A stretch of DNA of 64,000 nucleotides from Haloferax sp. Q22 (GCF_001482285.1 NZ_LOEP01000031.1:1-64000); one strand, 5' to 3'. Positions 26,464 to 34,719 are shown, counted from the first letter of the stretch. The notes: a model not told the origin generated them from the letters alone. Program-made: numbers and translations.

Positions 26464-26537
26464 CGGGCGGTCGCCGTCGACCAGTTCCTCGTCCCACGGG
26501 CGAGCCTTCTTATACCGAACCGCGGCAAGAGCGACAC

Positions 26538-26615
26538 ATGTCCGCCGTCGAACTGGAGTGGAAACGAAGGGGTTCCGTGCCCGAACTGCCAGCGTTTATG
26601 CCGGAGAGGGCGTGA
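26538..26615 (+). CDS. 25-codon ORF with leaderless promoter
   Basis: ATG at 26538 is preceded by TATACC (26511-26516) at a 26-nt spacing. It encodes 25 residues (MSAVELEWKRRGS... ending MPERA). It ends 11 nt before the DHH phosphoesterase start, which also has its own TATA-like GTTTATG. Could be a leader ORF or chance. Confidence 0.25.
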   Translation: MSAVELEWKRRGSVPELPAFMPERA

Positions 26616-26626
26616 GTATCACACCA

Positions 26627-28057
26627 ATGGACGGACCCGTCCCCGAACTCACAGAGCACGCGGCGGCCTGCGCGGCCCGCCTCCGCGACGCCGACCGGGT
26701 GCTCCTCGCCTCACACATCGACGCCGACGGGTTGACGAGCGCCGGCATCGCCTCGACCGCGCTCGAACGCGCCGAAATCCCCTTCGAGACGGTGTTCTGC
26801 CGCCAACTCGACGAGGCCGCCGTGGCCGACATCGCGGCGACCGACTACGACACCGTGCTGTTCACGGACTTCGGGAGCGGCCAACTCGACATCATCGCCG
26901 AGTACGAGGCGGCGGGCGACTTCCACCCCGTCATCGCCGACCACCACCAACCCACCGAGGGCGTCGAGACCGACCACCACCTCAACCCGCTTCGGTTCGG
27001 CCTCAACGGCGCGAGCGAACTCTCCGGCGCGGGCGCGAGTTACGTCCTCGCGCGGGCGCTCGAACCCGAGCGCGTCGACAACCGCGACCTCGCGGCCCTC
27101 GCCGTCGTCGGCGCGGTCGGCGACATGCAGGACACGAACGGCGAACTCCGCGGGGCCAACGCGGGTATCGTCGACGAGGGCGTCGCGGCCGGCGTCGTCG
27201 AGGAGGGAACCGACCTCCGCATCTACGGCCGCCAGACCCGCGCGCTCCCGAAACTGCTCCAGTACGCGACCGACGTGCGCATCCCCGGCATCTCGAACAA
27301 CGAGGCCGGTGCCATCGAGTTCCTGACCGAACTCGACGTTCCCTGCCGCGACGACGACGGCGAGTGGAAGCGGTGGGTCGACCTCACCGGCGACGAGCGC
27401 CAGACGCTCGCCAGCGCCCTGATTCGCCGCGCCATCGCCAGCGGCGTGCCCGCCTCCCGCATCGACGACCTCGTGGGGACGACCTACGTGCTCTCTCGGG
27501 AGCGGGAGGGGACCGAACTCCGCGACGTGAGTGAGTTCTCGACGCTCCTGAACGCGACCGCGCGCTACGACCGCGCCGACGTGGGCCTCGCGGTCTGTCT
27601 CGGCGAGCGCGACGCGGCGCTCGACCGGGCGCGCAGGCTCCTGCGGAACCACCGCAAGAACCTCTCGAACGGGCTCCAGTGGGTGAAAGAACACGGCGTC
27701 CGCGTCGAGGACAACCTCCAGTGGTTCGACGCGGGCGACGAGATACGCGAGACCATCGTCGGCATCGTCGCCGGGATGGCCGTCGGCACCAACGCGACCC
27801 GAAGCGGGATTCCCGTCCTCGCGTTCGCCGACACGGAGGAGGGCGAGGTGAAGGTTTCCTCGCGCGGGTCGTACGTGATGGTCCGAGACGGCTTGGACCT
27901 CTCGGCGGTCATGCGCGAGGCGTCGCGGTCGGTCGGCGGCGACGGCGGCGGCCACGACGTGGCCGCGGGCGCGACGATTCCGAAGGGCGAAGTCGAGGCG
28001 TTCATCGCCGAGGCGGACCGCATCGTCGGCGAGCAGTTGGCAGAGAGCTCGGATTAG
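26627..28057 (+). CDS. DHH-family phosphoesterase, RecJ/GAN-like nuclease
   Basis: A 476-residue protein. Motif I is SHIDADGLTSAG (about residues 26-37), motif II FTDFGSG, the DHH motif is IADHHQP (about 105-111), and AVVGAVGDMQD is motif IV. The C-terminal DHHA1 part ends with GGDGGGHDVAAGATIP. These are the features of archaeal RecJ-like single-strand exonucleases or nanoRNases. The ATG at 26627 is chosen because upstream codons are not family-like. The stop overlaps the stop of convergent ppk2 (TTAG). Confidence 0.9.
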   Translation: MDGPVPELTEHAAACAARLRDADRVLLASHIDADGLTSAGIASTALERAEIPFETVFCRQLDEAAVADIAATDYDTVLFTDFGSGQLDIIAEYEAAGDFHPVIADHHQPTEGVETDHHLNPLRFGLNGASELSGAGASYVLARALEPERVDNRDLAALAVVGAVGDMQDTNGELRGANAGIVDEGVAAGVVEEGTDLRIYGRQTRALPKLLQYATDVRIPGISNNEAGAIEFLTELDVPCRDDDGEWKRWVDLTGDERQTLASALIRRAIASGVPASRIDDLVGTTYVLSREREGTELRDVSEFSTLLNATARYDRADVGLAVCLGERDAALDRARRLLRNHRKNLSNGLQWVKEHGVRVEDNLQWFDAGDEIRETIVGIVAGMAVGTNATRSGIPVLAFADTEEGEVKVSSRGSYVMVRDGLDLSAVMREASRSVGGDGGGHDVAAGATIPKGEVEAFIAEADRIVGEQLAESSD

Positions 28058-28884
28058 TCGTCGACCGGGTTTGACCCGAACCGCGCGGGCACCCAGTTCT
28101 GGCTGTCGATTGGTGGCCGCTCGTACCCGTTGTCGTCCTGTCTGGCCGGGAGTTCGATAGGGTCGGGCGTGAGGTCCTCGTAGTCGATTTGGTCCAGCAG
28201 GTGCGAGATGCAGTTGAGCCGCGCGTGGCGCTTCACGTCCGCGTTGACGACGTGCCACGGCGCTTCGTCGGTATCGGTGTGTTCGAACATCCGGTCTTTG
28301 GCCTCGGGGTAGTCGGCCCACCGAGAGCGCGCTTCGAGGTCCATCGGGCTGAGCTTCCAGCGGCGCTTCGGGTCTTCGTTTCGCTTCTGGAACCGCCGTT
28401 CCTGCTCCTCGTCGCTGATGGAGAACCAGTATTTGACGAGGATGATGCCCGACCGCACGAGCATCCGCTCGAACTCGGGGCAGGTCCGCAGGAACTCCTC
28501 GTACTCCTCGTCGGTACAGAAGCCCATCACCCGCTCGACGCCCGCGCGGTTGTACCAACTCCGATCGAAAAGCACCATCTCGCCCTCCGTCGGAAGCTGT
28601 TCGACGTACCGCTGGAAGTACCACTGTCCCTGTTCGCGCTCCGTGGGTTTGCCGAGTGCGACGACCCGCGCCACCCGCGGGTTGAGCCGGCGGGTGATGC
28701 GCTTGATGACGCCGCCTTTCCCCGCGGCGTCCCGCCCCTCGAAAACGACGCAGACCCGGAGGTCGTGTTCCTTTATCCAGTACTGGAGTTTCACCAGTTC
28801 CTCTTGGAGGCGGTTCAACTCGCGTTTGTAGTGTTTCTTCTTCAGGACGCCCTCGTCGTTGTAGCGGGGCTCGTCGGTCGACAT
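28054..28884 (-). CDS. ppk2: Polyphosphate kinase 2
   Basis: A 276-residue PPK2 enzyme transferring phosphate between polyphosphate and nucleotides. Walker A is FEGRDAAGKGG (about residues 50-60), the lid and Walker B region reads VLFDRSWYNRAGVERVMGF (about 104-122), and KYWFSISDEEQ...RRFQKR plus WKLSPMDLEAR are diagnostic. It is single-domain (class I type), probably for nucleotide phosphorylation or energy buffering. Monocistronic; tail-to-tail overlap with the DHH gene. Confidence 0.93.
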   Translation of the reverse strand: MSTDEPRYNDEGVLKKKHYKRELNRLQEELVKLQYWIKEHDLRVCVVFEGRDAAGKGGVIKRITRRLNPRVARVVALGKPTEREQGQWYFQRYVEQLPTEGEMVLFDRSWYNRAGVERVMGFCTDEEYEEFLRTCPEFERMLVRSGIILVKYWFSISDEEQERRFQKRNEDPKRRWKLSPMDLEARSRWADYPEAKDRMFEHTDTDEAPWHVVNADVKRHARLNCISHLLDQIDYEDLTPDPIELPARQDDNGYERPPIDSQNWVPARFGSNPVDD

Positions 28885-28941
28885 ACGAGAACTGCGTGCC
28901 CCGTGAACAAATAGCAGGCAGGGGAACGAGGTCGGGGCGGT

Positions 28942-29700
28942 TCAGAGGTCCGAACAGACCTGCTCGCCACTCACGATTTCCGGGACGACGACTTCATCGG
29001 CACCGGCGCGACGCGCGAGCGCCTCGTCCATCTGGTCGCCCGCGCGGACGACGAGTTTGGCGTCGGGGGACAGCCGACTCGCCGCGATGGCAATTTGGAT
29101 GTTCACCTTGGAGTCGTCAATCGCGCCGACGACCGTCGTCGCGCGTTCGACGCCCGCGTCTTCGAGTCTGTCCTCGCGACGGGCGTCACCTTCGACCGCG
29201 AGCAGGTCCGCGTCGAGCGCACGCTGGTACTGCGCCTCCTTGCTCTCGACGACGACCACGTCGCGGCCCATCTCGCGGAGCCGCGCCGCCACTGTCTTCC
29301 CGAAGGTTCCGTAGCCGCAGACGATTATGTGCGATTCGAGTTCCGCTATCTCTCGTTGGAGTTTCATCTGGTCGAGTTCCTCGCGTATCTGCCCGCCGAA
29401 GGCCGCGGAGACGAACGTCTCGCCGGCCCACAGCCCGGTTCCGATGAGGCCGGTGAGAATCACGATGGCGTACGCCTTGACGAGCGTCGCCGGCCCCTCG
29501 TGTGTCTGGTAGTGGAGTTCGATGCTGGTCGGGTCGAGCAGCCAGAACGCCGCGTCGACGAGGGACGCGCCGGCGAGGGCGCTGAACCCGCCGACGCCGG
29601 CGACGACGAACGCCGCGACTGCGACGAGCGGCCGGACCATCCGCCGGAGCAACGGTCTGTGCGCCAGCGCGTCGATGAGAATGCGGCGGTCGTACGTCAC
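28942..29700 (-). CDS. membrane protein with C-terminal TrkA-N (RCK-type) NAD-binding domain
   Basis: About 252 residues from GTG at 29700 (VTYDRRILIDALA). Two membrane segments lie at about 20-48 and 75-105. The region between them (FWLLDPTSIELHYQTHEGPA) occupies the pore-loop position of a two-helix potassium channel but lacks TVGYG. The C-terminal half is a TrkA-N Rossmann domain (HIIVCGYGTFGKTVAARLREMG, then VVVESKE). An alternative TTG start at 29754 adds 18 basic residues. Candidate: ligand-gated ion channel with an unusual filter, or a regulatory subunit. Confidence 0.75.
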   Translation of the reverse strand: MTYDRRILIDALAHRPLLRRMVRPLVAVAAFVVAGVGGFSALAGASLVDAAFWLLDPTSIELHYQTHEGPATLVKAYAIVILTGLIGTGLWAGETFVSAAFGGQIREELDQMKLQREIAELESHIIVCGYGTFGKTVAARLREMGRDVVVVESKEAQYQRALDADLLAVEGDARREDRLEDAGVERATTVVGAIDDSKVNIQIAIAASRLSPDAKLVVRAGDQMDEALARRAGADEVVVPEIVSGEQVCSDL

Positions 29701-29754
29701 GGAGGCGCGGACACCTCGTGGGAGCGCGACCGGTCTGGCTCGTGCGGCCCGCAA

Positions 29755-30105
29755 TCGCGGCGAATCGGGCGGTCCGACGATGAAATAGTACTAGTCTGTC
29801 CACATTCAGAAATATTCGACTCGCGTTTGAATCTATATTCGATCATGTAGCCAGTGTTCGACAACCTTTCGAGTATAAAATTGTTTGTCCTTAAACAACC
29901 CAATATTCTGGCTATGACTCCCTGATTCGGATTCAGGCACAATTAGATATAGCGGAATATAATTTATCATGGCCGGAGATGGGAGAGGGAACGACCGGGT
30001 GTAGACTGCGCTCGCGTTCGGTTCAGGCTCGAAATCCGCGAAATCCTCATATCGGATGGTTGTGTATGTCATGGCACCGGCACGCATGCCGGAGTGGGGT
30101 GAACG
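29755..30105. other. AT-rich divergent intergenic region
   Basis: No gene supported. It contains promoters for the leftward TrkA-N gene (minus-strand ACTATTTC near 29783-29790) and the rightward gene at 30106. A small perfect hairpin, TTGTTT (29881-29886) / AAACAA (29893-29898), lies in the middle. An 84-codon minus-strand frame (29833-30087) has non-haloarchaeal composition and was rejected. Confidence 0.4.
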
Positions 30106-30327
30106 ATGGCGACTGCCAACTCAAACGAGGCCGAATACGACTACCCGGTCGGCTACGAACCGGAGGTACAAACAGAGACGGTCGAACTGGACCGTCGAAC
30201 CGTCGAGCGACTCGACGCGCTGCGCGAGGACGACGAGTCGTACGACGAACTGATAACCGAGCTCGTGTCCATCTTCGCGGCGAGCGAACTCTCCGCCGCG
30301 CGGGTGGACAGCCCGCTCATCGAGTGA
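30106..30327 (+). CDS. small ribbon-helix-helix-like protein
   Basis: A 73-residue acidic protein. VQTETVELDRRTVERLDALREDDESYDELITELV has the beta strand followed by two helices typical of RHH DNA-binding or antitoxin-like proteins. The tail is FAASELSAARVDSPLIE. No toxin gene is adjacent (the next gene is DUF5783-like), so an autonomous regulator is more likely than a toxin-antitoxin pair. Family name not certain. Confidence 0.65.
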   Translation: MATANSNEAEYDYPVGYEPEVQTETVELDRRTVERLDALREDDESYDELITELVSIFAASELSAARVDSPLIE

Positions 30328-30485
30328 CGCCCCGCGTCGCTCGATTTTCCGCATTTGAGACGCCCTGAGAGCGGAATCACCGTGTGGGAGGCAAGTAGTC
30401 GATAAATGGGACTTTGCTATACAGAATCCGAAATCCCGACGAACCAACCGTCCGATTTTTTGCCGGGAGCGCGAAAGCTCCGAGT

Positions 30486-30803
30486 ATGACCGATTTCGAC
30501 CCCGAGAAGTTCGAGGACAAGTACGCCAACTACTTCCCCGAACTCCAGCGCGCGTACAAGAACGCCTTCGAGACGATGAACGACGAGTTCGACTCGTCGC
30601 TCATCCACGGGGTCGACCAGCAGATTCTCAACGAGTCCGAGCCGTTCTACGAGGACGGCGACTTCTCCGTGCGGCTCCCCGAGAACCCCGCCGAGCGACT
30701 GACGGCGGTCGAAATCGACGATGACGAGCTTGACGCCGTCCTCGACCGCTACGTCGACGAGATAGAAGGCGAGCTTCGGCGGGTCTTCGGCGTCGAGGCG
30801 TAA
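30486..30803 (+). CDS. conserved haloarchaeal protein (DUF5783-like)
   Basis: A 105-residue soluble acidic protein starting MTDFDPEKFEDKYANYFPELQ, with HGVDQQILNESEPFYEDG in the middle and an Asp/Glu-rich C-terminal helix. From memory this matches DUF5783. The ATG at 30486 is chosen over the open frame from 30414 because family proteins begin there. No motif suggests an activity. It lies 44 nt before the NifU-domain gene and may be co-transcribed. Confidence 0.75.
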   Translation: MTDFDPEKFEDKYANYFPELQRAYKNAFETMNDEFDSSLIHGVDQQILNESEPFYEDGDFSVRLPENPAERLTAVEIDDDELDAVLDRYVDEIEGELRRVFGVEA

Positions 30804-30847
30804 CCCCGAACCAAAGGCCTAAGCACGTTCACCTCGAAGCCGCGTGC

Positions 30848-31225
30848 ATGAGCACGGAGACGCAGGACGGCGAGGACGACCTCAAAGAGCGTGTCGTGAA
30901 CTTCCTCCGTCGGAACTTCCCGCAGATCCAGATGCACGGCGGCAGCGCGGCCATCCGCGACCTCGACCGCGAGACCGGCGAGGTCACCGTTCTCCTCGGC
31001 GGCGCTTGCTCCGGGTGCGGTATCTCCCCGATGACCATCCAGGCCATCAAGACCCGCATGGTCAAGGAGATTCCCGAGATCAACGAAGTCCACGCCGACA
31101 CCGGCATGGGCGACGACGGCGGCATGGGCGGCGACAGCCGCGGTGGCAGTCCGTCGTTCCCCGGCGACACCAGCGATGACACGACCGACATCGAAGACGA
31201 CCAGGGCCCGCAGGCCCCGTTCTAA
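30848..31225 (+). CDS. NifU C-terminal-domain iron-sulfur scaffold protein
   Basis: A 125-residue protein. Residues about 12-80 form a NifU C-terminal (Nfu) domain: LRRNFPQIQMHGGSAAIRD, then GGACSGCGISPMTIQ carrying the CxxC that binds a [4Fe-4S] cluster. The last 45 residues are a Gly/Ser/Asp-rich disordered tail (MGDDGGMGGDSRGG). It likely delivers iron-sulfur clusters to apoproteins. No other nif/suf gene is nearby. Confidence 0.9.
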   Translation: MSTETQDGEDDLKERVVNFLRRNFPQIQMHGGSAAIRDLDRETGEVTVLLGGACSGCGISPMTIQAIKTRMVKEIPEINEVHADTGMGDDGGMGGDSRGGSPSFPGDTSDDTTDIEDDQGPQAPF

Positions 31226-31303
31226 GTCGGCGTTCCGGACGGTTTCGTCTCGTCGTCGGCCGAGAACAGGAGTTTTATCGGCGACTACTCCCCACCCTCG
31301 GGT

Positions 31304-32845
31304 ATGACTGCCGAGTCGCCCGAGAACGTCCTCTTCGTCGTCATGGACACGGTCCGCAAGGACCACCTCACGCCGTACGGCTACGACCGCCCGACGACGC
31401 CGGGGCTCGACCGATTCGCCGACGAGGCGACTGTCTTCGAGCAGGCCGTCGCGCCCGCGCCGTGGACGCTCCCGGTCCACGCCTCGCTTTTCACCGGGAT
31501 GTACCCCAGCCAGCACGGGGCCGACCAGGAGAACCCCTACCTCGAAGGCGCGACGACCCTCGCCGAGACGCTCTCGGCGGCCGGCTACGACACCGCCTGT
31601 TACTCCTCGAACGCGTGGATAACGCCGTACACGCATCTGACCGACGGCTTCGCCGAGCAGGACAACTTCTTCGAGGTCATGCCCGGCGAGTTCCTGTCTG
31701 GCCCGCTGGCGAAGGCGTGGAAGACGATGAACGACAGCGACGCGCTCCGGACGCTCGCGGACAAACTCGTCAGCCTCGGCAACACCGCCCACGAGTACCT
31801 CGCCGGCGGCGAGGGTGCGGACTCGAAGACGCCCGCCGTCATCGACCAGACCATCGACTTCATCGACGACTCCGAGGAGTTCTTCGCGTTCATCAACCTC
31901 ATGGACGCGCACCTGCCGTACCACCCGCCCGAGGAGTACAAAGAGCGCTTCGCGCCCGGCGTCGATTCGACCGAGGTCTGCCAGAACTCCAAGGAGTACA
32001 ACGCCGGTGCCTACGAGATTGGCGACGACGAGTGGGATGACATCCGCGGGCTCTACGACGCCGAAATCGCCCACATCGACGACCAACTCACCCGGCTTTT
32101 CGACCACCTGAAAGAGACCGGGCGCTGGGACGACACCATGGTCGTCGTCTGTGCGGACCACGGCGAACTCCACGGCGAACACGGCCTCTACGGCCACGAG
32201 TTCTGCCTGTACGACCCGCTCATCAACGTCCCGCTCATGGTCAAACACCCCGACCTCGATGCGGACCGACGCGACGACCAGGTCGAACTGGTCGACCTCT
32301 ATCACACGGTCCTCGACTCGCTCGGCGTCGAGGGCGGCGAACCCGCGAGCCCCGGCGACGACGCGGTCGGCCTCGACCGCACGCGCTCGCTCCTGTCGGC
32401 CGACTACCGGGAGTTCGCGCGCGCGTCGAGCGACGACCCCGGCCAGCGCCGAGACGGCGAGTACGCGTTCGTCGAGTACTCCCGTCCCGTGGTCGAACTC
32501 AAGCAGTTAGAGGAGAAGGCCGCGAGCGCCGGCATCGAACTCCCCGAAGACTCGCGGTTCTACTCGCGGATGCGGGCGGCGCGGCGGGCCGACGCCAAGT
32601 ACGTCCGAATCGACCGCGTCCCCGACGAGGCCTACCGAATCGACGTCGACCCCGAAGAGACCGAGAACGTCGTCGATTCGGACGACGAGGCGGTCGCCGA
32701 GACGGAGGCCGCCCTCGCGGCGTTCGAAGACGCCATCGGCGGCGCGTGGACCGACGCGCTCGACACCGACGTGTCGGACGACTCCGTGGACCAGATGGAC
32801 GACGAGGCACAAGACCGCCTGCGCGACCTCGGCTACCTCGAATAG
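31304..32845 (+). CDS. sulfatase-superfamily protein (alkaline phosphatase fold)
   Basis: A 513-residue cytosolic protein without signal peptide. The metal site begins NVLFVVMDTVRKDHL, the catalytic segment is APWTLPVHASLFTGMYPSQHG (about residues 63-83), and the second metal cluster is VVVCADHGELHGEHGLYGH. At the nucleophile position there is Thr rather than the Cys/Ser of the sulfatase CxPxR motif. Formylglycine sulfatase activity is therefore unlikely; a phosphodiesterase or phosphoglycerol-transferase-like reaction is more plausible. TTTTATCG (31274-31281) lies 26 nt upstream. Confidence 0.85.
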   Translation: MTAESPENVLFVVMDTVRKDHLTPYGYDRPTTPGLDRFADEATVFEQAVAPAPWTLPVHASLFTGMYPSQHGADQENPYLEGATTLAETLSAAGYDTACYSSNAWITPYTHLTDGFAEQDNFFEVMPGEFLSGPLAKAWKTMNDSDALRTLADKLVSLGNTAHEYLAGGEGADSKTPAVIDQTIDFIDDSEEFFAFINLMDAHLPYHPPEEYKERFAPGVDSTEVCQNSKEYNAGAYEIGDDEWDDIRGLYDAEIAHIDDQLTRLFDHLKETGRWDDTMVVVCADHGELHGEHGLYGHEFCLYDPLINVPLMVKHPDLDADRRDDQVELVDLYHTVLDSLGVEGGEPASPGDDAVGLDRTRSLLSADYREFARASSDDPGQRRDGEYAFVEYSRPVVELKQLEEKAASAGIELPEDSRFYSRMRAARRADAKYVRIDRVPDEAYRIDVDPEETENVVDSDDEAVAETEAALAAFEDAIGGAWTDALDTDVSDDSVDQMDDEAQDRLRDLGYLE

Positions 32846-32865
32846 ACCGACGCCGAGTCTACCGC

Positions 32866-33762
32866 TTAGCGTATCCCTTCTCCCCGCTCCCATGCCCGAA
32901 GGAGCGCCGCGAGCGTCCGGTTCGTCGGCACTTCGAAGCCGTGTTCGGCGGCGGTATCGACTACTGCGCCGTTGATGGCGTCGACCTCGGTCCGCTTTCC
33001 GGCCGCGACGTCCTGCAGCATCGACGAGCGGTTCGCGGCGGTCTTTTCGACCACCCGGTCGACCGCCTCGCGGGCGACGCGGTTCGGGAGCGACACGCGC
33101 TCTAATCGGGCGACTCGGGCCGTCTCGCGGGTGGCCCGGTGTGCGAGTTCGCCGGCGTCGTCGCCCGCGAGCGCGCCGTTTTCGACCCGTGAGAGCGCGG
33201 TGACGGCGTTGATGCCGGCGTTGACCGCGAGTTTCTCCCAGCGCCGCCTCGGCATGTCGGTGGCGACGAGCGTGTTGAGTCCCGCGTCGCGGAACGCCTT
33301 GCCGACGCGCTCGGCGAGCGGGTCGGGACCGCCGTCGAGCGCGCCCAAGACGATCCGGCCAACCCCGGTACACTCGACGCGACCCGGTTCGACGAGCCGA
33401 GCACCGTAGGTCGCCGTTCCCGCGAGGACGGGCGCGTCGAGACGAGAGGCGAGCATCTCCTCGGTGAGCCCGTTTTGGAGCGATAGCACCGCACCCACGT
33501 CGCAGTCGGCGAGCGCGTCGGCCGCCGCCGCGGTGTCGAACGATTTGACGGTGACGAGCGCGAGGTCCGCGCTGTGGCCCGTCTCGGTCGTCGTCGCGGC
33601 CGGTGAGACGTGCGCCGACTCGGCACCGACGATGTCGAGACCGGCCGTCGACACCCGCGCTGCGTGCGGGTCGCGGGCGACGAGCGTCACGTCGTGGACC
33701 GGCGCGAGGAGGCCGCCGACGAGCGTGCCCAGACTGCCCGCCCCGAAGACGAGAATACGCAT
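32866..33762 (-). CDS. panE: Ketopantoate reductase (2-dehydropantoate 2-reductase)
   Basis: A 298-residue NADPH-dependent reductase opening MRILVFGAGSLGTLVGGLL (Rossmann site). SLQNGLTEEMLASRL (about 91-105), the KLAVNAGINAVTAL catalytic Lys segment (about 174-187) and the C-terminal RSSMLQDVAAGKRTEVDAINGAVV (about 233-256) are the family landmarks. It makes pantoate for coenzyme A; archaea commonly keep this enzyme. It is convergent with the sulfatase gene with 20 nt between stops. Confidence 0.9.
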   Translation of the reverse strand: MRILVFGAGSLGTLVGGLLAPVHDVTLVARDPHAARVSTAGLDIVGAESAHVSPAATTTETGHSADLALVTVKSFDTAAAADALADCDVGAVLSLQNGLTEEMLASRLDAPVLAGTATYGARLVEPGRVECTGVGRIVLGALDGGPDPLAERVGKAFRDAGLNTLVATDMPRRRWEKLAVNAGINAVTALSRVENGALAGDDAGELAHRATRETARVARLERVSLPNRVAREAVDRVVEKTAANRSSMLQDVAAGKRTEVDAINGAVVDTAAEHGFEVPTNRTLAALLRAWERGEGIR

Positions 33763-33831
33763 GGCTACCCGTACTCGGCGGACGACAAAAATGGCGAGTT
33801 TCGCGGCGCGGCGGTCGAACCGGTCGACCCC

Positions 33832-34119
33832 TCAGTCCTCGGTCCAGTAGTAGAGTTTCTCGCGCTCGGCACCGCAGTTCGGGCAGATGTCGGGCAGTCC
33901 GTCGAGGTCGCCCATCTCGCCGCAGTCGCTACACCGCCACATCAGCTCGGCCTCGCCGAACTCGTGACCGGCGCGCTCGTGTTCGACGGACATCCCCGCG
34001 AGCCCCTCGCGGGTCGTCACGAAGAAGCCGTCGTCGTCGAAACCGCGGATGCTCCCGAGTTTGGTTCCGTCCTCCGCGTACACCGTCATTCCCACCGTCG
34101 GCTGTGTCTCGTCAGCCAT
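33832..34119 (-). CDS. rubredoxin-like zinc-ribbon protein
   Basis: A 95-residue protein. The first half is a small beta barrel-like segment (VGMTVYAEDGTKLGSIRGFDDDGFFV) and the C-terminus is a rubredoxin-like knuckle pair CSDCGEMG...CPNCGAEREKLYYWTED. Four cysteines could bind one zinc or iron. Minus-strand TTTTTAT at 34145-34151 is about 29 nt before the ATG, so a leaderless transcript is likely. Function unknown; probably a redox or nucleic-acid-associated adaptor. Confidence 0.8.
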   Translation of the reverse strand: MADETQPTVGMTVYAEDGTKLGSIRGFDDDGFFVTTREGLAGMSVEHERAGHEFGEAELMWRCSDCGEMGDLDGLPDICPNCGAEREKLYYWTED

Positions 34120-34207
34120 ACGCGACTAGTCGTTGCGCAAGCGGATAAAAAGGAACGGCCGAATCGGTGACGAACGCCTGCAGAAGTTCGGCCCGCGAGG
34201 GAGGAGT

Positions 34208-34217
34208 ATATAAATAA
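34208..34217 (+). promoter_or_regulatory. strong orphan TATA box pointing right
   Basis: TATATAAATA in an otherwise featureless stretch. On the + strand only two very short ORFs (34259, 34366) and the polC 3'-end repeats lie downstream. The region 34120-34690 has no long gene. Confidence 0.4.
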
Positions 34218-34258
34218 TAAACTGGATAACGCGATATAGAATTTCCAGATGTGTCTCG

Positions 34259-34366
34259 ATGTGGCTTGGTGTCCCTGACAGCGTGGCTGAGTCGCAACGA
34301 GGGAGAGTTTCGGTCGCGCGCGCACGAGAAGCACTAGAGTGGACATTAGTGAGCAGAGTCAGCTAA
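34259..34366 (+). CDS. 35-codon hypothetical ORF
   Basis: Encodes 35 residues (MWLGVPDSVAES... ending TLVSRVS), predicted helical in its second half. It starts about 47 nt after the orphan TATA box and its TAA overlaps the next ORF's ATG by one base. Codons are less GC3-biased than core genes. Real gene status doubtful. Confidence 0.2.
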   Translation: MWLGVPDSVAESQRGRVSVARAREALEWTLVSRVS

Positions 34367-34494
34367 TGACGTACGATACTGGAGAAGGGCGGCCGAGATG
34401 CTACGAGAGATGCCAACTATGCTGGTCGAAGGTCAGTATCACAAGCGGCACGGCCGCTCGACTCGCAAAACCTGGAGGAAAAACCGACCGCTAG
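34366..34494 (+). CDS. 42-codon Cys-containing hypothetical ORF ending in the repeat
   Basis: Encodes 42 residues with a cysteine cluster RCYERCQLCW and the tail ARLAKPGGKTDR; its stop lies inside the first copy of the polC 3'-end repeat (34492-34494). One-base overlap with the preceding ORF. It may be a gene remnant truncated by the repeat. Low support. Confidence 0.2.
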   Translation: MTYDTGEGRPRCYERCQLCWSKVSITSGTAARLAKPGGKTDR

Positions 34495-34719
34495 ACTACA
34501 TGAAGTCCGCGATGCCAGACTGCTCGTTCTCCACTTTTTCCGAGTCTCGCTCCGCTCGACTCGCAAAACCTGGAGGAAAAACCGCCGCTAGACTACATGA
34601 AGTCCGCGATGCCAGACTGCTCGTTCTCCACTTTTTCCGAGTCTCGCTCCGCTCGACTCGCAAAACCTGGAGGAAAAACCGACCGCTAGACTACATGAAG
34701 TCCGCGATGCCAGACTGCT
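34454..34719. repeat. three tandem copies (98, 97, 71 bp) of the polC 3' end
   Basis: Copies start at 34454, 34552 and 34649. The first two are identical except for one missing A in copy 2; the third runs into the real polC end and stops matching at 34720. Each unit includes the last 29 nt of polC on the minus strand (stop codon plus SGIADFM codons) and about 70 nt of downstream sequence with a CGAGTC/GACTCG stem. In copies 1 and 2 the codons before QSGIADFM read VENE instead of ENDKNK, so they carry a different allele of the C-terminus. Not a CRISPR: there are no spacers. Confidence 0.9.

Noticed and set aside
29833..30087. 84-codon minus-strand ORF in the divergent intergenic region
   Set aside because: Composition is not haloarchaeal (many Tyr/Ile/His, few acidic residues) and it would cover the promoter of the 30106 gene.
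34454..34719. possible CRISPR array
   Set aside because: The repeats are directly adjacent without spacers and derive from the neighbouring gene.
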